This document shows, in pieces, positions 6,747 to 13,247 of a stretch of DNA of 16,673 nucleotides; position 1 is the first letter of the stretch; each line of letters starts with the position of its first letter. This DNA is from Deltaproteobacteria bacterium RBG_13_61_14 (lineage in GTDB: Bacteria; RBG-13-61-14), in contig MGQK01000107.1 of the NCBI GenBank assembly GCA_001797815.1, positions 8,988 to 25,660 of the forward strand. The letters run 5' to 3'. The position numbers were made by a program, and so were the translations under genes. The notes below the pieces were generated by a model. The model was given only the letters and a program-made list of their open reading frames with translations. It did no database searches and was not told where the DNA came from.

Positions 6747-7829
6747 ATGAAGAAGGTAAAAGTGGGCCTGTGCGGGACCGGGTTTGTCGGGCACCTGCAT
6801 GCCCATGCCCTGAGCCGGTGCCCGCAGGCGGAGATTACCGCCGTCTATTCCCGTAATGCGGGCAGCGGAAAAAAGTTTGCGAAAGCGTTCGGCCGGCCCG
6901 AGGTGTTCACCGACTTCGACCGGATGCTCAAGCGCGCGGAATTAGACCTGATCACGCTCGGCATCCCCAATGACCTGCACGCCTCCTTCACGGTCAAGGC
7001 GGCCCGGGCGGGCAAGCACGTGTTCGTGGAGAAGCCGCTGTGCCTGACCCTGGACGAGGCCGACCGGATGATCGCCGCGTGCAAAAAAGCCGGGGTCAAA
7101 CTGTTTTACGGGGAGAACCTGTGCTTTGCGCCCAAGTATGTGCGGGCGCGGGAGCTGGTGAAGGAGGGCGCGCTGGGCAAGGTCTTCCTGGTCAAGCAGC
7201 GCGAGAGCCATTTCGGGCCGCACGCGGCGTGGTTCTGGGACGTGCGCCGCTCGGGCGGGGGCGCGTTCATGGACATGGGCTGCCACGGCCTCGAGTTCGC
7301 CCGCTGGCTGTTGGGCAAGCCCCGGATCAAGCGGGTGTTCGCGAGCTTAGGCCGGTTCTATCACCGGAAGAAGACCAGGGGCGAAGACGACTCGGTGGCG
7401 ATCGTGGAGTTCGAAGGCGGGGCGCGGGCGGTGCTGGAGAACTCCTGGGCGCTGCGGGGCGGGCTGGACGACCGGGCCGAGATCATCGGCACCCTGGGCG
7501 TCACTTACGCGGACCTGGTTTACGGCTCCGCGCTCCGCACCTACAGCCGGCCCGGCTACGGCTACGCGGCGGAAAAGGCGCCGGACACCAAGGGCTGGAG
7601 CTTTACCATCTACCAGGAGCACGAGATGTATGGCTACCCGGCGGAGTTTGCCTGCGTGGTGGACTGCATCCAGAAGGAGCGCCAGCCGATCGAAACCGGC
7701 GAAGACGGCCGGCACGTGCTGGAGGCGCTGTTCGCGGGCTATGCCTCGGCGCGGCTCGGCCGCTGGGTCAACCTGCCCTTTAAACCGCCCAAGGGCAAGA
7801 AGCCCTATCAGCTTTGGCTGGGCCGATGA
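6747..7829 (+). CDS. Gfo/Idh/MocA-family NAD(P)-dependent oxidoreductase
   Basis: This 360-residue protein has an N-terminal Rossmann domain (1-122) with GTGFVG (10-15, last Gly of the GxGxxG at 15), the EKP motif (95-97) whose Lys contacts substrate and cofactor, and a C-terminal alpha/beta substrate domain. DMGCH (176-180) matches the DxGxH motif that carries the catalytic His180. Family members oxidise or reduce sugars, inositols, sugar acids or other polyols; the substrate cannot be read from sequence. AGGAGG at 6734-6739 lies 7 bases before the ATG. The next gene codes for a sugar-isomerase-like TIM barrel, and this pairing is common in inositol and sugar catabolism. The two genes are 111 bases apart with an AT-rich inverted repeat between, so co-transcription is not certain. 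Confidence 0.92.
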   Translation: MKKVKVGLCGTGFVGHLHAHALSRCPQAEITAVYSRNAGSGKKFAKAFGRPEVFTDFDRMLKRAELDLITLGIPNDLHASFTVKAARAGKHVFVEKPLCLTLDEADRMIAACKKAGVKLFYGENLCFAPKYVRARELVKEGALGKVFLVKQRESHFGPHAAWFWDVRRSGGGAFMDMGCHGLEFARWLLGKPRIKRVFASLGRFYHRKKTRGEDDSVAIVEFEGGARAVLENSWALRGGLDDRAEIIGTLGVTYADLVYGSALRTYSRPGYGYAAEKAPDTKGWSFTIYQEHEMYGYPAEFACVVDCIQKERQPIETGEDGRHVLEALFAGYASARLGRWVNLPFKPPKGKKPYQLWLGR

Positions 7830-7847
7830 AGGCGGGAAGGGCTACTC

Positions 7848-7921
7848 ATTTTAGATTTTAGATTTTGGATTAGCGGTCGGATTTCAATCTAAAATCGAAA
7901 ATCAAAAATCCAAAATTCTTA
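7848..7921. repeat. AT-rich imperfect inverted repeat between the two sugar genes
   Basis: Two arms made of variations on ATTTTAGATT / AATCTAAAAT and ATTTTGGATT / AATCCAAAAT (about 7849-7872 and 7885-7919) face each other around a GC-richer centre (TAGCGGTCGG, 7871-7880). The left arm contains short direct repeats of GATTTT. The composition is extreme against the GC-rich genes on both sides. It may act as a bidirectional transcription end, or be a copy of a dispersed intergenic repeat. I see no open frame in it. Confidence 0.6.
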
Positions 7922-7940
7922 CGGATAAGCGAGAAGTGCG

Positions 7941-8765
7941 ATGAAGCTGGCCATGTCTTCCTGGTCGTATCACTGGGCCCTCTCCAAGGGCGAGATGAGC
8001 CAGATGGACTGGCTCGAGCTTTGCGGCGAGTTGGGCCTCAACGGGGTCGAGCTCCTCGACATCCACTTCCCCTCCCTTTCCCGGCGCTATCTCCAGAGCG
8101 TCTGCAAGGCCTGCCGCCGGCTTCACCTGGAGGTGGCCGCGGCCTCGGTCAGCAACGACTTCGGGCTCCCGGAAAAGAGCCAGCGCGCGGCCAACCGCAA
8201 GAAGGTCTCGCAATGGATCGGCCTGGCCCAGGAGCTGGGCGCGCCGGTGCTCCGGGTCTTCTCCGGCTGGCCGGGCGTGGGCAACCCCTTGCTCTACGAG
8301 CGCGAGCGGGGGCGGCTGTGGCCGGAGATGGTCGGCCACCTCCAAGCGCTGGCCCAGGAAGCGAAAAAGGCCGGGATCGTGCTCGCCCTGGAAAACCACA
8401 ACCACAACGGCTTCACCCGGACCGCGGACGACATCCTCCAGATCCTGCGGGAGGTCAACTCCGAGCACCTGAAAGTGACGCTCGACACCGGCGATTACCT
8501 GGTGGACACGCCCGAGTTGAACGGTTACCCGGCCCTGGAGCGGGTGGCCTATCACGCCGCGCTCGTTCATGCTAAATTGTATGAGGTGGACGAGATGGGC
8601 AAGGACTTGAAACAGGACTACGAGCGGATCTTCGACATCCTGACCGCGGCCGGCTACGACGGCTTCCTCTCCATGGAATACGAAGGCCCGGCCAACGAGG
8701 AGGCGGTGCCGCTGGCCGCGGGCTTTTTGATGGGGGAACTCAAGCGCCGGGGATTGCGGGGATAG
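7941..8765 (+). CDS. Sugar phosphate isomerase/epimerase-like TIM-barrel protein
   Basis: This 274-residue protein of the xylose-isomerase-like (AP endonuclease 2 type) barrel family has GVELLDIHFP (35-44), LENHNHNG (150-157, catalytic Glu151), LDTGDY (181-186, Asp182), VHAKLYE (209-215, His210) and SMEYEG (244-249, Glu246). These are the usual two catalytic glutamates and metal ligands of sugar and inosose epimerases or dehydratases. It likely works with the upstream Gfo/Idh/MocA enzyme on a sugar or cyclitol: one oxidises to a keto intermediate, the other epimerises or isomerises it. The substrate is unknown. The ATG at 7941 has only a weak GAGAAG upstream. The chosen start fits the first barrel strand (MKLAMSSWSY). 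It is complete and of normal length. Confidence 0.88.
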   Translation: MKLAMSSWSYHWALSKGEMSQMDWLELCGELGLNGVELLDIHFPSLSRRYLQSVCKACRRLHLEVAAASVSNDFGLPEKSQRAANRKKVSQWIGLAQELGAPVLRVFSGWPGVGNPLLYERERGRLWPEMVGHLQALAQEAKKAGIVLALENHNHNGFTRTADDILQILREVNSEHLKVTLDTGDYLVDTPELNGYPALERVAYHAALVHAKLYEVDEMGKDLKQDYERIFDILTAAGYDGFLSMEYEGPANEEAVPLAAGFLMGELKRRGLRG

Positions 8766-8817
8766 CGGCGGCCGTGCACGGCGGAACGGCTTTGGGGCTG
8801 GCGGAGATGAACCAGCG

Positions 8818-8842
8818 GAAAATCCAAAACTAGAAATTTTGC
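8818..8842. repeat. Short AT-rich piece similar to the 7848-7921 repeat
   Basis: AAAATCCAAAACTAGAAATT lies about 55 bases after the sugar isomerase stop. AAAATCCAAAA is nearly the same as the right arm of the 7848-7921 repeat (AAAAATCCAAAATT). The isomerase gene is thus flanked on both sides by related AT-rich sequence. Confidence 0.4.
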
Positions 8843-8892
8843 GTGGGCGCCCCTAAGTTGGAAAGCCTTACTTGAGGTCGAAATCCAAGGAA

Positions 8893-8899
8893 GAGAGGA
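8893..8899 (+). promoter_or_regulatory. Shine-Dalgarno site fixing the TPR gene start
   Basis: GAGAGGA lies 8 bases before the ATG at 8908. It supports that ATG over the in-frame TTG at 8872, which would put 12 charged residues before the signal peptide. Confidence 0.6.
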
Positions 8900-8907
8900 T
8901 CGCGAAG

Positions 8908-11631
8908 ATGAGAACGATTGGGGGATGGATCGTTGTCATTCTATTCGCCATGGTCATGCCAGGGCCGGCTATGGGCCGCGGCCCGGAGGCCCAGGCCTTG
9001 CACTACAACGAACGGGGAGTCGCCGCCTCCCGGGAGAAAAACTGCGAAAAGGCCATCAAGCAATACACCCGTGCGATTGAGTTGCAACCCACTTCCGCCG
9101 TCTATTATACCAACCGGGCGCACGCTTATTACCAGCTCGGTGATTATGACTTGGCGATAGCCGACTGCAACCGGGCCTTGGAAATTGATCCCAATTACTC
9201 TCGGGCCTACAATGAGCGCGGGGTTTCCTATGTCGCCAAAGGCCAATCGGACCGGGCCTTCGAGGATTACACCCGGGCGATTGAAGTGAACCCCAAGTTT
9301 GCAATAGCCTACAGCAACCGATCCGATGTTTATTGGGAGAATAAAGACTACGACCGGGCCATCCAAGATTTGACCCGAGCGCTAGAGCTAGCCCCCAATA
9401 ACGCCCTGGCTTATAGCAAGCGCTGCCGAGCCTATCACGACAAAGGAGAAGACGGCCTGGCCCGCAAGGATTGCTCCAAGTCCCTCAGCCTCGACCCTTA
9501 TTATCCCCCCGCCTACTGCAACAGGGCGGATATCTATCACGCAAAGGGCCAGTATGACCTCGCGATCCAGGACTACAGTCGGGCGATAGAGCTTAATCCC
9601 AAGCTCGTCCGTCCCTGGGTCAGCCGCTGCAGTTCTTACCATGCTAAAGGAGAGTATGACCGCGCCCTCCGGGACTGCAATCAGGCCTTGAAACTCGATC
9701 CCAAGTTGGTCACGGCTTACAACCGGCGGGGGCGCGCGGAACATGAGCAGGGCAAATATGACCTGGCGGTGGAGGATTTTACTCAAGCCCTGGCGTTAGA
9801 TCCCAATTATCTTTACGCCTACGATAACCGCGGCTGGACTTACCTTTATACCAAAGATTACGAATTGGCCCTCAAAGATTTCAACCGGGTTTTGGAGTTA
9901 AACCCCGAGTGGGTCAGTGCTTACAAGAACCGGGGTTACACTTACCTTTATCAAGGAGAGCTGGATCTGGCCCTGGCCGATTTTACTCGCACCTTGGAGC
10001 TGGACTCCAGTTTCACTTCAGCTAATTACGGCCGGGCGCAGGTTTACGACGCCAAGGGCGAGCCCGGGCAGGCGGTTTCAGACTACAGCCGGGTTTTGGA
10101 GATCGAGACGAAAAACGTCCAAGCTTTCTACCGCCGGGGGCAAGCCTATCAGGCGTTGGGAAACTTTGAGGCGGCGCGCAAAGATTTCAGCCGGGTGCTG
10201 GAACTCAACCCCCGGCATGCGGCCGCTCAGTATGAGCGGGGCCAGACGGCTCTGGCCCTGGGTGATGCAGAGGCCGCGATCCGGGATTTTTCGCGCGCCG
10301 CGCAGCTGGCGCCCCAATCCTCCCTGGTCTATTTGGAGCGAGGCAAGGTTTATTCCCGCCAAGGCGATTACGACCGCGCCCTGAAGAACCTCGATCGGGC
10401 CATCTCGCTCAATCCCTCGGATGCCAACTTGTATTACGAACGAGGTTCCCTTTATAACCAGCAGGGCCAGCGCGAGCGAGCAATTCAGGACCTGACCCGG
10501 GCGATCCAGGCCAAGCCGGAGGAAGCGCTTTATTACAACGAGCGGGGTCTAGCCTATTATTATTTGCGAAATTATCCCAGCGCCGCCCAGGACTTTTCCC
10601 GCGCCCTGAAACTGGACCCGAAAGATAGCACCGCCTCTAACAACCGCGGCTTTTGTTATCTAGACCAAAATCAGCCGGACCTGGCCTTGCAAGATTTCAA
10701 CCGCGCCCTAAAGCTGGACCCGGAAAGTATGGCCTCGCTGCACGGCCGCGGGCTGGTCTATCTTTCCATGGAGGATTACGAACACGCCCTCCAGGATTTT
10801 AACCGCGCAATCGAGTTGAACCCGGAAGATGGTTATGCCTTTTCCCGACGCGGACTGGCCCAGATGGGGAAAGGGGATCTGGACCTAGCAGTGAAAGATT
10901 TTTCCCAGGCCATCGAACTTGATCCCCAGGACCTGGAAGCTTATTTGCAGCGGGCTAGGGCTTATGTTTTCAAGGGAAAATATTTTTTCGCCATCCGGGA
11001 TTACAACCGAATCTTGGAGCAAGATCCAAAACATGTGGTGGTCCTTTTCGAACGAGGCAGTGCTTATATCTCCCAAGGGGATTACGAGCGGGCGATCCAG
11101 GATCTGAATACTCTCCTGAAAATGCAACCCCAGCACGTGATGGCCTATAACGAGCGCGGCTACATTTACGATGTCACCGGCCGCTACGACCTGGGCATCC
11201 AGGACTTCAACCGGGCCCTGGAGCTTGACCCGCAAAATCCGATCGTTTTAAACAACCGCGCTTTTGCCCATCAAGCCCGGGGCAACGTCGCAGGTGCGAT
11301 CCAGGACTACCAGCGTTCCATCGAGGTGGCGCCCGACCGGCCAGCAGCCTATGTCAACCTCGCCTGGATCTACGCGGCCCACAGCCAATCCCAATTTCGC
11401 AACGGCCAAAAAGCAGTGAACCTGGCAACCAAGGCTGGCGAGCTGACCCAGTGGCAATTCCCGGACGCCCTTTCTGCCTTGGCCGCCGCCTGGGCCGAAG
11501 TGGGCGATTTTCAGAAAGCTGTCCAGTATGAGCAAAAAGCCATCGAACTAGGCGATTCTCTTCAAGCCAAAGAAGCCGGTCGGGACCGGCTGAAGCTCTA
11601 CTCGGCCGGCCAGCCTTACCGGAAACCTTAA
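8908..11631 (+). CDS. Secreted tetratricopeptide-repeat protein with 25 repeat units
   Basis: This 907-residue protein begins with a signal peptide (about 1-23, MRTIGGWIVV... ending PAMG). Residues 30-811 are exactly 23 tandem TPR units of 34 residues with no insertion or deletion. Each follows the pattern AYxNRGxxYxxxGxYDxAIxDFxRALELDP. Two irregular units follow: 812-850, with NGQKAVNLATKAGELTQ, and 851-907, with LAAAWAEVGDFQKAVQYEQ. This end pair is a known variant that closes long TPR arrays. Such a solenoid would be a superhelix of about three turns and serves as a protein-binding scaffold; the ligand is unknown. There is no lipobox Cys and no other domain, so it is probably periplasmic or exported. 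The codons use more A and T than the neighbours. The neighbours give no clear functional link. Confidence 0.93.
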   Translation: MRTIGGWIVVILFAMVMPGPAMGRGPEAQALHYNERGVAASREKNCEKAIKQYTRAIELQPTSAVYYTNRAHAYYQLGDYDLAIADCNRALEIDPNYSRAYNERGVSYVAKGQSDRAFEDYTRAIEVNPKFAIAYSNRSDVYWENKDYDRAIQDLTRALELAPNNALAYSKRCRAYHDKGEDGLARKDCSKSLSLDPYYPPAYCNRADIYHAKGQYDLAIQDYSRAIELNPKLVRPWVSRCSSYHAKGEYDRALRDCNQALKLDPKLVTAYNRRGRAEHEQGKYDLAVEDFTQALALDPNYLYAYDNRGWTYLYTKDYELALKDFNRVLELNPEWVSAYKNRGYTYLYQGELDLALADFTRTLELDSSFTSANYGRAQVYDAKGEPGQAVSDYSRVLEIETKNVQAFYRRGQAYQALGNFEAARKDFSRVLELNPRHAAAQYERGQTALALGDAEAAIRDFSRAAQLAPQSSLVYLERGKVYSRQGDYDRALKNLDRAISLNPSDANLYYERGSLYNQQGQRERAIQDLTRAIQAKPEEALYYNERGLAYYYLRNYPSAAQDFSRALKLDPKDSTASNNRGFCYLDQNQPDLALQDFNRALKLDPESMASLHGRGLVYLSMEDYEHALQDFNRAIELNPEDGYAFSRRGLAQMGKGDLDLAVKDFSQAIELDPQDLEAYLQRARAYVFKGKYFFAIRDYNRILEQDPKHVVVLFERGSAYISQGDYERAIQDLNTLLKMQPQHVMAYNERGYIYDVTGRYDLGIQDFNRALELDPQNPIVLNNRAFAHQARGNVAGAIQDYQRSIEVAPDRPAAYVNLAWIYAAHSQSQFRNGQKAVNLATKAGELTQWQFPDALSALAAAWAEVGDFQKAVQYEQKAIELGDSLQAKEAGRDRLKLYSAGQPYRKP
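8995..11340 (+). repeat. Tandem 102-base coding repeats (23 TPR units)
   Basis: This is the DNA of TPR units 1-23, 23 x 102 bases with the reading phase kept throughout. The copies have diverged at DNA level and share mainly the codons for the NRG, AIxDF and LELDP positions. Confidence 0.9.
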
Positions 11632-11683
11632 CCAGGCAGTTCATTCCGGATGGCTCGAGCGTTTTAAGGGCGGCTTATCAGAC

Positions 11684-11699
11684 TGGGGATTTTTCCCCA
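11684..11699. repeat. Inverted repeat abutting the trpA promoter
   Basis: TGGGGA and TCCCCA form a perfect 6+6 inverted repeat with a TTTT centre, one base upstream of the -35 hexamer at 11701. It lies 53 bases after the TPR gene stop. No T-run follows, so an operator is at least as likely as a weak terminator. Confidence 0.45.
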
Positions 11700-11700
11700 A

Positions 11701-11729
11701 TTGACAGCCTCGCCCGGCTCTGGCACAAT
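11701..11729 (+). promoter_or_regulatory. Sigma70-type promoter of trpA
   Basis: TTGACA (11701-11706, perfect consensus) and CACAAT (11724-11729) are separated by 17 bases. The -10 ends 9 bases before the trpA ATG, the same geometry as at nadC, predicting a leaderless mRNA. Confidence 0.65.
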
Positions 11730-11738
11730 ACGCGGGTC

Positions 11739-12545
11739 ATGAGTCGCATCACGGATAAGTTCGCCGCCTTGAAAAAACAGGGCCGGGCCGGGCTGGTCAC
11801 TTACATCACCGCCGGGGACCCGGACCTCGCCGTCACCGAGCGCCTGATCCATTGCCTGGAAGAGGCCGGGACCGATATCCTGGAGCTGGGCGTCCCCTTC
11901 TCCGACCCGATGGCCGACGGGCCCACCATCCAGGCGGCTTCGGACCGGGCGCTCCGGAACCCGTTCTCGCTGGACGCGATCTTCAGCTTGGTCGAGCGGG
12001 TGCGCCGGCAGAGCCAGCTCCCCATCCTGCTTTTTGGTTACTACAACCCGGTTTTCCGCTACGGGGAGGAGCGGTTCGTGAGCGTGGCGCAGGAGAGCGG
12101 GGTGGACGGGGTGTTGGTGGTGGACTTGCCGCCGGAGGAAGGGGAGGGTCTGGGCCGGCAGTGCGCCAGGGCGGGCCTGGACCTGATTTACTGCCTGGCG
12201 CCGACCAGCACGGAGGAGCGGATCAAGATCGTGACCCGCGCCGGCACCGGCTTTGTCTATTATGTTTCCGTGACCGGCGTGACCGGGGCGCGGAGCGAAT
12301 TGAGCCGGACGATCGGGCGTGACGTGGCCCGGATCAAAAAGCAGACCGATCTGCCGGTGGCCGTGGGCTTCGGGATCTCGACTCCGGACCAGGCGCGGGA
12401 AGTGGCCCGCCACGCCGAGGGCGTGGTGGTGGGTTCGGCCCTGGTCAAGGTCATCGAGAAATACGGCCGCTCGCCCGAGCTTTTGGACCAGGTGCGCGAG
12501 TTCGTGTCCGGTTTAAAACAAGGCATCGCGAGCGCCCGGGAATAA
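11739..12545 (+). CDS. trpA: Tryptophan synthase alpha chain
   Basis: TrpA cleaves indole-3-glycerol phosphate to indole and glyceraldehyde 3-phosphate and passes indole to TrpB. The 268-residue length is normal. The catalytic residues Glu49 (in DILELGVPFSDP) and Asp60 (MADGPT) fall at the same positions as in the Salmonella enzyme. Also seen are GYYNP (100-104), VSVTGVTG (176-183), VGFGIS (209-214) and VVGSALV (230-236), the phosphate-binding loops. The ATG at 11739 has no Shine-Dalgarno site; the promoter at 11701-11729 predicts a leaderless mRNA. trpB, which normally lies just upstream, is absent: the preceding gene is the TPR protein. trpA is therefore separated from the rest of the trp genes in this window. 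Confidence 0.97.
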   Translation: MSRITDKFAALKKQGRAGLVTYITAGDPDLAVTERLIHCLEEAGTDILELGVPFSDPMADGPTIQAASDRALRNPFSLDAIFSLVERVRRQSQLPILLFGYYNPVFRYGEERFVSVAQESGVDGVLVVDLPPEEGEGLGRQCARAGLDLIYCLAPTSTEERIKIVTRAGTGFVYYVSVTGVTGARSELSRTIGRDVARIKKQTDLPVAVGFGISTPDQAREVARHAEGVVVGSALVKVIEKYGRSPELLDQVREFVSGLKQGIASARE

Positions 12546-12640
12546 TTTTCGCCGATCCGGCAATAGCTCAGCCCTTTTCCTTTTTCAAACATTTTCGCGT
12601 CGTCAATACCTGCTGGTTTGAAACCCAAGCTTTGCTCAAA

Positions 12641-12647
12641 AAGGAGG
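12641..12647 (+). promoter_or_regulatory. Shine-Dalgarno site of the exported 193-residue protein
   Basis: AAGGAGG, 5 bases before the ATG at 12653. It supports this start over the in-frame TTG at 12632, which would place the ribosome site inside the gene. Confidence 0.8.
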
Positions 12648-12652
12648 ACAGG

Positions 12653-13234
12653 ATGAAAGCGAGAATCGCGCTGCTCGTGCTCCTGGCTCTCGGCCTCAGC
12701 GGGCAGGTCTTTACCCCGCCGGCCAAAGAGGGCAGCCCGGCTCCGAATATCCAGATTCTTCGTCCCCAAGACACGCTCAAAGGATTGCGAGAAGTGTGCG
12801 TGCAAGTGGAGGAGGTTGAACATTCGTTTGAGAAACTTGGCGTCACCCGCCGAAAAATCAAGAGCGAGGTTAAGCGCCAGCTTGAGGAGGCCGGAATCCG
12901 GGTGGCGGACGCGGTGGATTGTCTTCAACCTCCCTTCTTGCCCTACGTCCGGATCGTCCTGATGGGGCTTCCCGTCGAGCCTTCCTTGTTCGCCGCTTTT
13001 CTGAGCCTGGATCTGCGGGAACCGGTTACCTTGACCCGAAAGTCGGCCGAACGCGGAGTGGCGTTCGCCTCGGTGTGGGAGAAAAACATGCTGTTGGTCT
13101 TGAGCCCGGACAAAGTGCCCACCCTGCGGACCAAGGTAGGAGAGCTGTTGGACAACTTTCTCGACGACTACCGCAAAGCCAACCCTTCCCAGCGAAGAAA
13201 GCGACTTTCTCCATCCGGCCCGGATAATCCCTAG
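12653..13234 (+). CDS. Exported protein of unknown function
   Basis: This 193-residue protein starts with a Sec signal peptide (MKARIALLVLLALGLSGQVF, 1-20) and no lipobox Cys, so it should be periplasmic or secreted. The mature part begins with a linker, then LKGLREVCVQVEEV (42-55) and KSEVKRQLEEAGIRV (70-84), an alternation of strand and helix. The pattern 'LxGLxxVxVxVEEx ... VxxxLxxAGIxV' occurs in uncharacterised exported proteins I have seen in several phyla, but I cannot name the family. The C-terminus (174-193) is basic and Pro/Ser-rich. The ATG at 12653 is supported by AAGGAGG. It ends 13 bases before the convergent peptidase gene. No clear promoter was found in the 107 bases after trpA, so read-through from trpA is possible. 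Confidence 0.8.
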   Translation: MKARIALLVLLALGLSGQVFTPPAKEGSPAPNIQILRPQDTLKGLREVCVQVEEVEHSFEKLGVTRRKIKSEVKRQLEEAGIRVADAVDCLQPPFLPYVRIVLMGLPVEPSLFAAFLSLDLREPVTLTRKSAERGVAFASVWEKNMLLVLSPDKVPTLRTKVGELLDNFLDDYRKANPSQRRKRLSPSGPDNP

Positions 13235-13247
13235 GCCGGAACCGTTG

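Noticed and set aside
7848-7921. CRISPR or phage attachment site
   Set aside because: No repeat-spacer structure, no tRNA and no integrase nearby; it is short A/T-rich units in inverted order.
8771-8782. GCCGTGCACGGC palindrome after the isomerase gene as a terminator
   Set aside because: A perfect 12-base palindrome, but it has no loop and no T-run; a chance match is likely in GC-rich sequence.
8872-8907. TTG start of the TPR protein
   Set aside because: It adds 12 charged residues before the signal peptide, and GAGAGGA correctly precedes the ATG at 8908.
8995-11340. CRISPR-like or satellite array
   Set aside because: The regular 102-base period is explained by in-frame 34-residue TPR units; copies are diverged and have no spacer pattern.
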